DNA of 64,000 bases, from the NCBI GenBank assembly GCA_002104945.1, contig MCFH01000027.1, positions 487,001-551,000 on the forward strand, written 5' to 3'. Below, piece after piece: positions 34,256-60,607 of this stretch. A model generated the notes under the pieces. That model had not been told where the DNA came from and did no database searches. It saw only the letters and a list, made by a program, of their open reading frames with translations. The translations under genes and the position numbers were made by a program. Source of the DNA: Piromyces finnis. Its lineage: Eukaryota; Neocallimastigomycota; Neocallimastigomycetes; Neocallimastigales; Neocallimastigaceae. The stretch's first letter is position 1, and the number at the start of each line of letters is the position of its first letter.

Positions 34256-34680
34256 CTGCAAAAAAAAAAACAACAAACCATTAAACAACTTATATATTCT
34301 ATCAATTAACAAAAAAAAAAAAAAAAAAACAAGTATTTAATATTAGGGATAGAAGAAAATTTTCTCACAATAGGATATAAATAGTTTGACCTAAAAAATA
34401 GGTTGGGTAAAAATCACCTATGGGTTAATTATAGAAATATATTAATAGAAAAACAATTTCATAAAGATCAGACATTTCAATATATTTATGGTTTAATAAC
34501 ACCTATTCTCTAAACATTGACATAATAGCATGGATGGATATTTTTTTTTAAAAAAAACTGTAATTTTTGATTATAGCTTAAATTGTAAATTTATAATACC
34601 ATGTCTATTTTTTAATTAATTCTTTAAACAACCTATCTAGTAACAATGTTTATGACGCTCTTTGTCCTCTGTTATTATTA

Positions 34681-34872
34681 CCATTTTTTTTTTATTTATT
34701 TATTAACCATAACAATTAATTATTATTACCATTTTTTTTTTATTTATTTATTAACCATAACAATTAATTATTATTACCATTTTTTTTTTATTTATTTATT
34801 AACCATAACAATTAATTATTATTACCATTTTTTTTTTTATTTATTTATTAACCATAACAATTAATTATTAGT
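34681..34872. repeat. 48-bp tandem repeat, four copies
   Basis: The unit begins CCAT, has a T run, then ATTTATTTATTAACCATAAC and AATTAATTATTATTA. The spacing between copies is exactly 48 bp. A plus-strand frame through it is an artefact of the period being a multiple of three. Confidence 0.92.
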
Positions 34873-35160
34873 AGTATTTTTTTTTTTTTTTGTATTGTAT
34901 AAGTAAAAAAAGATTTTATTAACTCTAAAAGGGTTACGATGGTGGTGTATTTGAGCAGCGGTATATATCAAAAAAGATGTTAAAATTAATTATTATTATA
35001 AAATTGCTATTGACATCTTGTTATATAGTATTTTTTTTATTATGCAATTTCTTTTTTAAGGGATAAAATTTAAATAGAATTAATGCCTCTTAAACTACTT
35101 AATAATTTAATATTTTATGTTTTATGCATATTTTTTTTTTCTCTTTGTGCTCAAACAAAA

Positions 35161-49532
<14,372 letters not shown>

Positions 49533-50240
49533 TAATAAACATAATAATAAACATATAATAATAATAAAATCATTATAACTGCATCAATAATAATTAATAA
49601 TAATATATTATCAAAAGATCTACAAATTAATAGGAATAATAATAGAAAAAAAAAAAAAAAAAAAAAAAGAAAGAAACTAAATACTCAAACTCAAAAATAG
49701 AATAATAAAAAAAAACTTCAACAAATATAATATAAAGTAATTATATATACACATATACAAAATTAAAAAAAAAAAAACCTCAACAAATACAATATAAAAT
49801 AATTATATATACACATATACAAAATTAAAAAAAAAAAAAAACCCTCAACAAATACAATATAAAATAATTATATATACATATAAAAAATTAAAAAAAAAAA
49901 AAAAAAGAAAAGAAAAGAATGTAGATATAAATAATAATAATAAAATATTATAAATATAAAAAAAAAAGAGAATATAATTTATTTTAAGAATTTTTATTTA
50001 TTTTTCTTTATTTTTTTTTATTTTTAAGTATAAATAATATATAATATATAATAATCAGTATATATTTGTTAATTTGTTCTATGATATTAAATATACTTGG
50101 TATTTTGATATTACTTGTGTATTTATTGAAAATTCTCAAGATGTATAAAGATTTAAAAATGTTATATTCATAAAAGAAATACCTTAAGCATACCATCAAA
50201 TAAATAGAAAATATATTATATTTATATTATTAAATTTATA
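49533..50240. other. COG3 3' flank
   Basis: Non-coding. It contains the 49705-49900 tandem array and long A runs. Presumably it includes the COG3 poly(A) site. Confidence 0.6.
49705..49900. repeat. About 62-bp tandem repeat after COG3 stop
   Basis: Three copies of a unit containing TCAACAAATACAATATAAAA, TAATTATATATACACATATA and a poly(A) stretch, in the presumed 3' UTR or terminator of COG3. Confidence 0.88.
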
Positions 50241-50510
50241 TTATTTTGCTTCACGGTTAATTAAATGGTTAACTTCAGCTTCGTAGCTAAGGTACTTTCG
50301 TTCAATACTTTTTATTGGAGGGTTACCATCATTATCCATTTTATCTACTCCATGATCAATAAAATAACCTATGATGCTATTATTTTTATAATAATATTAT
50401 TCATGAAAGGGTATTCTTCCATTTTTATTCACTTTATAAATATCTGCTCCATGTTCAATAAAATATCCCATTAAACCATTTTCATTGTCTAAATCGTAAT
50501 CTAATCAAAA
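50241..50510 (-). pseudogene. Ankyrin-repeat protein fragment (relic)
   Basis: One minus-strand frame reads NENGLMGYFIEHGADIYKVN, then GRIPFHE, an in-frame TAA, then NNSIIGYFIDHGVDKMDNDG and EAEVNHLINREAK before a final TAA at 50241. The spacing of GYFIEHGAD and GYFIDHGVD about 33 residues apart is that of ankyrin repeats, with a spacer NxNGxxP typical of the repeat turn. The internal stop, lack of a start and absence of further repeats upstream make this the decayed 3' end of an ankyrin gene. A read-through or intron at the stop is possible but no convincing splice pair is seen. Confidence 0.65.
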
Positions 50511-52420
50511 TACTTATATTACTATGAATCCTTATGTTTCTTCTATGATATAAAAATAATATGTGACTTGAACCTATTATTATATTAGTCAATTTCTCCT
50601 AGTATTAAATTCATATAGCTTCGTTATAATATTAACTATTTCTATAAGAATGTAATACAAATGTATAATTAATGTATGATCATATAAAATAATAATGTAG
50701 ATATATAATTCATTCTTATAAATAAACCAAGGAATAATTATTATTAAGTTGGCTTCTTGTTTTTATTTAAAGTTTTAATAGTTAACAATGACAGAATTAA
50801 CGTTTTAGTATTTAGACAGAATAGAAATATTGAAAAGTAATAAATTCTTTCTACAAAAAATTAACCCTTATCATATAAATGATCATGTTATTTATAAATA
50901 TAAATTATATTAATTTTTATTTTATTTTATTTTATTTTATTATTTTTTTGTTATTATAATAGTACAAATAAAATATGTTAATACTTTATTTTTTTTTTTT
51001 CCTACTCATGGTGATATATAATCAGAGGATAAGAAAAAAAAAAAAGAAAAAAAAAAATTTGCAATAGAAAGGATTATGTTTGGGTTAATATATATTTTTT
51101 AAATATTAAAACTATTATAGATATTGAATACATCAATATCTTTCAATATTTAAAAAGGAATTAAATATTTAATAATGATAATAATTATGATTATATTATA
51201 TTATTATTTATTATCAACAATATACTCAATATATTGTTAAAATTTTAACTTTTAAAAAGAAAATTATGAATCAACATGATTTTCTTTTTTTCTTTTTTTT
51301 TTTTATTATTTTTTATATATATATTTGTTTTTGGTTAATTATTATAATAATTTTTTTTTTTTTTTTAACATATACTGTTTAATTTATTTAATTTTGAAAA
51401 TTTATTTTTGTAATTTATTGATTTACTTTTGTTTATTTTGGTTTATTCTATTTTTGTTTTTGTCTTATATTTTATTATAAATATGTATTTATTGTTTTAT
51501 ATTATTGCTTTATTTTTTATTTTTTTCTATTTTATTGGTATTAGAGTTTTATTTTTTAGTTGTGTGTGTATGTTTTTATATAAATTTATTTAATTATTTT
51601 ATTATTTTAAAAGCTTATTTTTGTTTGATGTAAGTTATATTTTATAAAATATTGATTTTTTTTTTTTTTATTTTTATTTTTAAATTTTTGAATTCTTGGT
51701 TTTTATTATTATTATCATTATTAATTAAAAAAAAATTAGATATTATTGTCATTATTATTTTAATTAGAAGGTGATGAATTATATGAAATATGATATTTGA
51801 TTATTATATTGTTATTATGTAATGTCTTTTTTTGTATATATAATAATAGAAATTACTATTATTTTTGAAGTTTCCTTTCATATTACTTTTTTCTTTCTTT
51901 TTTTTATTATTATTTTTTTTTTTTTAAAAAAAAAAACTATTTATAAATTATATGGTTATTTTATTTTTCTTTCTTTTTGTCTCTTGTTTTTATGTTTTGG
52001 ATCTTTTTTTTTTTTTTATTACTATTATCTTCTTTACTATAAATGATAAATTAATATTTATATTTTAATTGATAAAAAAGAAAAATAAATGATTTTTAAA
52101 TTTATTAATTCATAGTTATTGAGAAATGGTTTAAAAAATATTAAAAAAAAAAGTTTTATAAATGTGTATATATTAAGAAAGTGGATAACTGTTGATTGCT
52201 GTATCATTATATTATTATTATTATTTTTTTCATCAATAGAGTTAAAAAAAATAATGAATACTGTTTTTTTTCAAAAAATATTTAAAATTAATGAAGTTGA
52301 AAAATCCATTTCAATTTACAGAATTTTATGAATTTCATCGAATAATCACGGAGAACTAAAAAAAAAAATAGGAAAAGAAAGAAAAATTATATATTTTTAA
52401 TATTTCTTATGTAATTTTTT
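50511..52420. other. AT-rich region between ankyrin relic and LRR pseudokinase gene
   Basis: About 1.9 kb, poly(T)-rich, with TTTTA microrepeats near 50915-50945. The right end is the 3' flank of the minus-strand pseudokinase gene. No credible exon found. Confidence 0.65.
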
Positions 52421-55400
52421 TTATGCAAATTGTTCTTTATGGAAAAGAATACGTTTATTAAAGACTTCTTTTTTATCCCAGAATTTTAATACAGAACCTA
52501 AATGTAATTCTGTTTTATTTTGTTCATTATCCAATGCCTTGGAAAGAATATTCACACATTTCTTGGAAAGATTACAATCTTCTAATTTTAATATAGATAA
52601 AGTACTATTATGAGAAAGACCATCAGCAATAAATTTTATACCATCCTTTGAAAAGGAATTACTACCCATATCAATTTCAACAAGGGATTGATTGACCTTT
52701 AAGGTCTTACTTAAACTATCACAGAACTTGGAAGAAGAAAGAGTACAACGGTGTAATATTAACGCCTTCAATGTACTATTTTCTTGAAGAGCATTTACAA
52801 TAGCAATACCACCACGATCACTTAAAGGATTTTGTGAAAGATTTAATGTTTGAAGGGATTTGTTGATCTTGAGAGATTCGGCTAATGCATGACTACCATA
52901 TTCGGCTGTACAACAATTATTAATTTCTAAACGTTCTAAAACATGATTTGTTTGAAGGGCTTTTGCAATTAAGGCTACACCAGTATCACCAAAGGATGCA
53001 TTACGAAGTTGAAGGACCTTCAAAGTAGTATTTACTTGTAACATGTTAGCAAATGCAGAGGCTGCTTTTGGTCCTACTAACTTACTTAATACCCATGCAG
53101 AGTCATAACGAGCTGAATCATAGTTTAGAATATTTGTAATTGGATCAGTTTGAGTTCGGGCCCATTTTGAACAGAAGGTGATATCAAGACGTTTAATGTA
53201 TGGATTCTTTTTTACTGCCATAGCAATACATTTTGCAGCTAGATCGGAGAAACGACAATCTTTAAGAATGACATTTTTGGCAAAGGTATGCTTTATGATA
53301 TCAATCAAAATACGAATGGAAGTACGTTTAAAGCTTAAATCACTCCAACTATAGGTGTTGATTTCTATCGTTTCTTCCCTAATACATTCTTTAACTTGAT
53401 TATCACCAATACGATAACGAAGTTCATTTATACATTCTTCTAATTTCTTTTTATGGAACATGATTTGTTGTTTAGTATCAAACTTAATTTCACCTTCCTC
53501 GTTTACCAACATATTTGCAATTTGATCCATAGAATCAGCTGTCATACCCTTTAAATCAAATTCATCCATTGATTCTCGAGATGAAATATCATCATCAAGG
53601 GCAAATCTTACGGTATTAGTAGCAGCTGAAGTGGTATTATTAGTATGATGCTTTTCACATACTGAATCTAACATGTTTTTATTCTTATCTACCATAGTCA
53701 TGTTTGATTTTACACCAATATCTCGATGACTTTCTGTATCATTACGAATAGTATTATTGGTTGTTTTTAAAATACCAACAATACCATTCTTTTTCGAGGA
53801 TGAAGATTCCACAGTATTAAATTCTTCGGATATTCCATTATTTTCTTCAGATACGGCATTCGATTCGGAATGAGAAGTGGTCAAAGCATTGGATTTTGTT
53901 GATTTTCTAAGAATACCTCTGATCTCATCTCCTTGACCTTTTCTTGATAAATTAGTTGAATTAGATTTTACTATACGTTCCTTATTTTTGGGTTTAAAGT
54001 CACTTTCAAATGATTTAGATCTATTAATTTCATTGATAGGTTTATGAGAAGTTTTTTCTTCTGAATTACTTTCTTCTTCTTCCTTTTCATTATAATACTT
54101 TAAAATACTTTCCTCGTTTTCAGATTCCATTAATAATTGGAATGATGCACGCTTTAATTGTTTTGTTAATTGAGAAAGTGCTTGAATTTGGACAGAAGAA
54201 GAGGATGGGGTAGCCTTTTTATCTGATCTTTCATTAATGCTATCCGATTTTGATAAAACCGTTGAAATTGTTGGCATAGTAGTTATATTTTCATTAGCAT
54301 CGGCATTTTGAGGTAATGGTAGTATATCAATAGAAGATGGTGATTTGGAAACAACCATACTTCTTTTACTTGATATTCTACTCAACTCATCCAAACCACC
54401 ATCGTTATAGGGTTTTCTTTGCTGAATCATTTGAGGAGACACTACCTTAATCTTTTCATTAACCATTTTATTATAGTATTGAACTTGATCATTATAAATA
54501 TTATTATTAGGGACTACATCCTGCATAATTGGTGGTGGTGGTGGTGGTGGTTGAGTTGGAAGTGGTTGCATTGGTGGATATTGAACTGGTAAGACTTCAG
54601 ATTTTGCTGTATTTTCCGAAGGAATTATATCATTGATAGATACAATTTGAACATTATGACGCTCTTCAGCAGCAATATCTTCATTTTCATTTCCTTCTGA
54701 AAAGGAGACCTCATATTCCTTACGAATGGAGGATACCTTTTTTAATACCTTTTCAATATATTCACGTGATTGTTGTGTCTCGCTATTACGTTTAGCTAAA
54801 AAGTTATCGGTCATATCCAAATTTTCAATTTGTTGAATAAATTGATCATTATTTAAATCAATATCAATAATGCCATTGTCTTTGGTCATGATCAAATGTT
54901 TACTGATGTACTGATCAACATCTTTTACTTCACTGTTTTTAATATTTGGAAATTGAATTTCATTTTGAAGGGCGCTATTTCTTTTACGAGCATGTGCTGG
55001 ACTATTATTATTATAGTATAATAATGGACTGCCGCTGACATTGTCATTTTCAGAAAGGGATTGATAGCTGTCATGAGAATTTTGACGAAGGGTCATGGTT
55101 GGTGGACGATGACTAAGAATAGGATTGGTAGAAGAAGAGGTAGGGATAATTTTAATAATGTTTGCATTTAAACTACTTGATAGTTTTGGACTAGGATAAA
55201 TATTGGAATTACGTTGTTGTTTCATACTTGGACTAAAAGATTTCATATTTGGACTTGGTATTTTTAAACTTGGACTACGACGGGTATAACGATTGTTGAT
55301 ACTACTGTTTGGGGAATATCCATTATGAATAGATTTATCAACAATACTAATACCATTCATTTCGTTGCGATTTAAAGATTCATACACTTCATCTGAATCT

Positions 55401-58400
55401 GTGGTAGTTGACGGACTCAATGGTATGTTTGTAACACGTGATTCATTAAACTTATTAATATTGCTATTTTCTTCATCATTCCTTAATTGTTGTAGGTAAT
55501 TAAGAGGTGTAGTAGGACCTAATTTGTTAAGATTGATACCACTAATTGGTGATTCATCGGTATTATAATTGCCATTTGGTACCATGTAACTATTCATAAG
55601 TGCTGCTTTCATATAGGGTGATATCTTTTGACTATTAACACTTCCAACTCTTTGAGGTTTAACATTGTCATGATATGGCATAGGATTAAAATTTCCACTT
55701 CCTATACTACTACTATCATTAATGTTCATATTAATACCTGCTACCTTACCATGGCCTGTTACGCTCTCAGAATCGTAAGCATTCATATTAATATTTGCTA
55801 TATTTGATGGTAATGCATTTATACTATTCATGGAAAAACCAGAATCAATGGAAGCATGCTTTGAAGAAAATAAGAGCGAGTTATTGCTACGGTCTTCACG
55901 ATCATTATGGTTTTGATTTTGGTTTTGATTATTAGGTATGAGTGGTGATTTTGGATATAAATCATTAGGATGATTAAAGGTTAATGAAGGAGCAGGTGAA
56001 TTCATCCATGACATACTATTACTTTTATTATAATTCTTAGCATAGAAACTCTCTTCTGGTGAGGAGGAGAGAAGCGTACTCTTTGGAAGAATCATATCAG
56101 CATTGGAATAGACAATTTTGTAATGAGTTTTGATTTGCATTAGGCGCTGAGAAATTTCATAAAAGGATGGACGCCTATCTGGATTAACATGCCAACATTC
56201 TTGCATTAATTCCCAAATTTCATCTGGACAATATGGTGGACGATTTGGACGTTTTCCAGATTTTACAGCTTCTGGAATAATTTTTTCAGGAATATCTGAA
56301 AATGGAATATCACCTCCTGAAAATATTTCGTAGCAAAGCATACCAAAACTATAAACATCAGATGCAAATGTACAAACATAATTATCTTGAATTTCATTAG
56401 CCGTCCAACGAATGTAACGATTAATCTTCCGATTAATATAGGAATTATTGCTTCGTTTTGTTACTTCGTCTGAAAGTTCTAAAGGTGATTCATTTCCAAC
56501 GGAGGAAACAGGTGTCGTTGGTACAGAAGTGAAAGTAGCTGAAGAATTCGTTGGAGTTGGTGCTGTGAAATAAAAATATTTAGAAAAACCTAAATCACAA
56601 ATACTAGGTTCACCATAGTTATCAATTAAAATATTACTTGCCATTAATTCACCGTGAATTAATTTACGTGAATGTAAATATTGCATACCGGAACTAATAT
56701 CCAAAATAATACTTAAAAGGTGAGGAATATCTAAATCATTTTCCAAGTATTGAACCAAGTTACCTTTCGAAAGGTATGGCATAACAACATAAGGAACATT
56801 ATGAGTTTGACTTGCCCCTAACAATGGAATTATATGTGGATGACGTAAACTATACCAATTTTCTACATAGTTTTTAAATTGCTGTTGAAGTTCCGGGGTA
56901 TCCAAGGTAATATCAATTTCTTTAACGGCCACTTCTGTAAAATGCCATATACCACGATAAATTTTGGAAATAAGTGTAGACTCAATCATATCCCAAAATT
57001 CTAAGTCCCAGAAAGGAATTTTCCAAGCTTGTTTAATATAACTGCTAACTTCATTACCACCAATACGAAGTAATTCATAGTATACGTATTTTAATTGAAG
57101 TTGGGTATCAATGATAAGACAATTATTTTCCAACTTGGAAGCATATATTTCTTGTGGGGCATAAAGAGGTGATGATTGTGTGTATCCAACCTTCGAATTT
57201 AATCCCTGACTTGAATGGAAGTTTAAATTTGAATTTATGAGATGTTGATGTTGTGAGTAATCAAATTCGTCACTATCTTCAGAATCAACATAGTCCAATA
57301 TATTTAAATTGACTGGCTTAATTTCTTCATTATCTTGTCGGAAATTTAATGATGTTGCTGTTGTTGGTGTTGTACCGCTTTTAAGGAAAGGACTTTTATT
57401 AGATTTTATATTTGTATTAATACGTAAAGGTTGATTTTGAGCATTAATAGTGTCTTTAATCATACGACTACGGCCTCTCACTACTGGAGATGATGGTAGT
57501 TTATTGCCAATGTTATCTTGGGTATTCAATTTATTATTGTAAACATCAGTGATGGCTTGACGCATTTGACGTTCTTGATATTGAAGATCTGTTTCGTAAA
57601 TAAATTCAGAATCATCATTAGGATCAAGCTGATTACTACGATTACGGCTACGATTACGGCTACGACTTTGACTACGACTAGCCTTTTTATTACGAGATCT
57701 ACTACGACTACGACTTCTACTTTTTTTATTAATAAAGTTATCTGGCTCATTTAATCCTAAGAAATCCGTTAAATTTTTACTTTTATTACCACCAGATTTA
57801 CGGACAAACTTTTCATCCTGTGAATTAATTAGATCGTTACTATTTGGACCACTTAAAACCGGTGTAATTGGTTTGACATAATCATAGCTCAATTTTGAAT
57901 AAGAATCACTCATTTCTTCATAAGGATTGGTAAGAGTTTGACCTTGACTTAATCCTTGACTAGGTCCTTGACTTTGACCTGTACTTATAAGATGACGATT
58001 AATTTGAGATAATTGATTTGATATAAAAGTTAAAATTCGGGTATTAGATAAAAGATGTTCATTTTTAAGGTCAATGGTGACTATCTTATTAGAAGAAACG
58101 CCATTCATTTGTATAGCATTTTCTAAAGCATGTAATACATCTGGAAATGCTGTAGGATCAACATCTAGACCTAAAAAACTTAAAAGCTTTGCATCATTAC
58201 CTTGAACAGATTCTAATACCTGGGTAAATTCTGCAAAGTCAATTAATTGATCTTCTTCATCTTCACGTAAACGTTGTTGACCCTCAATAAGGTAAAAACC
58301 AAAGAATTGAGCAATTGAACAGAGTTGATCAGTATAAAATATAAATTCTCTTTCTTGTTCTAAAGGATGAAGTAAACGACGTAAATATCCATAACGTAAA

Positions 58401-58810
58401 TAACTATTGAGATGACCACCGATTCTCATAAATAAATCTTTTAATTGTTTTATTTTATTAAGAGTACCAATAGTTAGTTGTTGTTTTTTAGTCAAAATTT
58501 CATCTAACGTTTGTATAAAACGTTCTATACGTTCAATCAATCGATTTACTTGACATTTATTGATTGTAATACTTCTAGATATATAATAGAATTTATTTTT
58601 TATTTTTGTGCAGTAGCTAAATATAGAATAAAAAATTTTATTTTATTATATAATTGTATGATTTTTTTTTAAAAAATATATATTTTTAAATGATTTAATA
58701 TGTTTAATTGAATTATTTATTAGTATTATTTTTTTTTTAATAATTTCTACATATTTCACTTACTTTAATATTGAATAAACTTCCACGGTGGATATACTTT
58801 GTTCTATCAT
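52421..58810 (-). CDS. Helical N-terminus + TKL pseudokinase + RNI-type LRR protein
   Basis: Two exons, 58764-58810 (MIEQSISTVEVYSIL, donor GTAAGT) and 52421-58574 (acceptor TAG), give 2066 aa. The upstream exon supplies the start, since the long frame alone has no ATG near its beginning. Residues 1-125 look helical and amphipathic. An RS-rich stretch lies at about 300-340. The kinase-like domain (about 545-830) keeps the VAVK lysine (about 567) but the catalytic HRD is HGE (about 656-658), DFG is DLG (about 676) and APE is replaced by RWTANEI, so it is probably inactive. About 950 Ser/Asn-rich residues follow, with PPPPPPP, then leucine-rich repeats of ribonuclease-inhibitor/NLR type (about 1797-2040; TLKVLQLRNASFGDTGV, SLQTLNLSQNPLSDRGG). 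It is likely a signalling scaffold; the exact role is unknown. Confidence 0.9.
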
Positions 58811-60462
58811 TTTTATCTTTCTTTTTTTATATATAAATAAAATTTAATAATTTTTTTCTTTAAAATTATTTAATTATTATTATTTATAACTGTAAATATT
58901 TTAAATGTTGTATTCAATGTTCCCTGTTTAAAAGATATAAGTATGACTTTAGAATTTAGATTATGTAAAGATTTCTATATTATATATATAAATAAATAAA
59001 TAATATTTAATGTTAATAAATGTAAAAGCATTTAGTCTTTATCATGATTAAATAATTATTAATTAAATAGATATTAAAAAAAATTTTTTTTTCAAATAAA
59101 AGTAACTTTATACAATAGTAAATCATATATAAATATAATTAAATTTGTTGTTATATATTAAATTAAGTAATAAATTAAAATTACTGATTATTTATACTTT
59201 TTTTTTTCAATTAATTTTGAATATTATTAAATATCTTTTGTACAACCTCTTATGAAAAGGTTTTTATAGTATTCAAAAGGATAAAAAGAAAAAAGTATAA
59301 TTACTATTAAATTGTATATTCCTGAGTATTAATTTTAATTTTTATTTATTTTTTTACATATAATATCTTCTATATTAATTATTATTGTTATTGTTGCTAT
59401 TATATAAATTTTACTTTTATTTTCAAAAAAAAAAAAATTTCATTCAATAAAATTTTAAAATATTTTTACTTTCACTATTATAGTAATATAAATTAATATT
59501 CTACTTTTTTTCCCCAAGTATTCAGATAGTAATGTTTTATATATTATTTCCTTTCAATTTCTTTTTTTTTTTTTTATCTCTTAGAAATAAATATTTCTTT
59601 TTTTTTTTTTCTAATACTTTCTTTTGTTTTTTGATATTGATAAAGAAAAAAAAAAAAAAAAAAGAAAGTTTAAAAAAAAAAAAGACAAGACTCAATGATT
59701 TAAATATATTTGCATTATATTTTTAATTGAAGTGATTATTGTAAAAAAAAAAAAAAATATTAAAATTATAATATTTCTTTTTACTGGTTTTTCTTTAAAA
59801 AGTTTTTTTTTTTTTTTGGTATAAATTTATAATAGTTTTTTAAATTGTTCCTGTTAATCTCTTATTAAATTCTTTACTTTTTATATTAGAATAAAAATAA
59901 AATAAAAGATAAACGTTAATATATGAAAATTAGTATATAAAATTTAAATTTTACTAAATATTATTTAGTATTGTTTTTATTTTATATATATATATCTTTT
60001 TCACATTATAAACTATTTAATTTTTTAAAATTTTAATAAAAAAAAAAGCAATATATGTTAAATTTTACTTTTTTTTTTTTGCCTTTTATACTTTTCTTTT
60101 TAGAGTATTACAATTTTTTTATAGCACCACTATATAAAATATACTAATATTATGTAAAGTTTATTATTTAAAGAACAATACAATACAATAATATTAATAA
60201 AACCATAATAAAACCTTAAATACTTTAAAATGGTACTTTTTTAAAATATATATTCGAATAAATTGAAATTGAAAATAAAAGGAATATTAACAATAATAAA
60301 TGATGAATAAAAGAGGGTGAGAAAAATTTTTATAATAACAACAATTACTATATCAAACAAAGAAAAGACTTTATTTAAAGATTAAAAAAATATAAATTAA
60401 AAAAAAAAAAAAAGTATATTTATAGGCAATAGTTATTTTAATAAAGAATATATATTTTTAAA
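58811..60462. other. AT-rich region upstream of LRR pseudokinase gene
   Basis: About 1.65 kb of A/T runs. It should contain the promoter of the minus-strand gene at its left end. No exon or RNA gene seen. Confidence 0.6.
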
Positions 60463-60607
60463 TTAAACATTATACTTATTGATATTAACCATTAATTTGA
60501 TTAATTCTGATTCGATTGTTTCATTACTATTTTGTTTCTTGTTTTCTTTAATCAGAATTATTTTCGTTGTTGTTGTTACTTTTGTTCTAATTATTGTTAA
60601 TTGATTA
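60463..60607 (-). other. Possible terminal coding exon
   Basis: After a possible AAG acceptor at 60608-60610, one frame reads NQLTIIRTKVTTTTKIILIK, then ENKKQNSNETIESELIKLMV and NINKYNV before TAA at 60463. Its composition is more protein-like than the surroundings, but I found no matching upstream exon and no known family. It may be a chance frame. Confidence 0.25.

Larger units (their letters stand above)
28259..35160. other. Long gene-free AT-rich region with tandem repeats
   Basis: Nearly 7 kb between the copia element and the ABCA 3' end. It contains a 7-bp array (28838-28975), CATGT microrepeats (30013-30050), a 59-bp array (about 32575-32830), a hairpin (34206-34255) and a 48-bp array (34681-34872). 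No credible exon, tRNA or other RNA gene seen on either strand. Confidence 0.65.

Noticed and set aside
34646-34864. Repetitive frame with LLTITINYYYHFFF
   Set aside because: Product of the 48-bp minisatellite; no start context, exons or composition of a gene.
52119-52331. Plus-strand 70-codon frame
   Set aside because: Low-complexity frame just beyond the 3' end of the pseudokinase gene, with no splice or family support.
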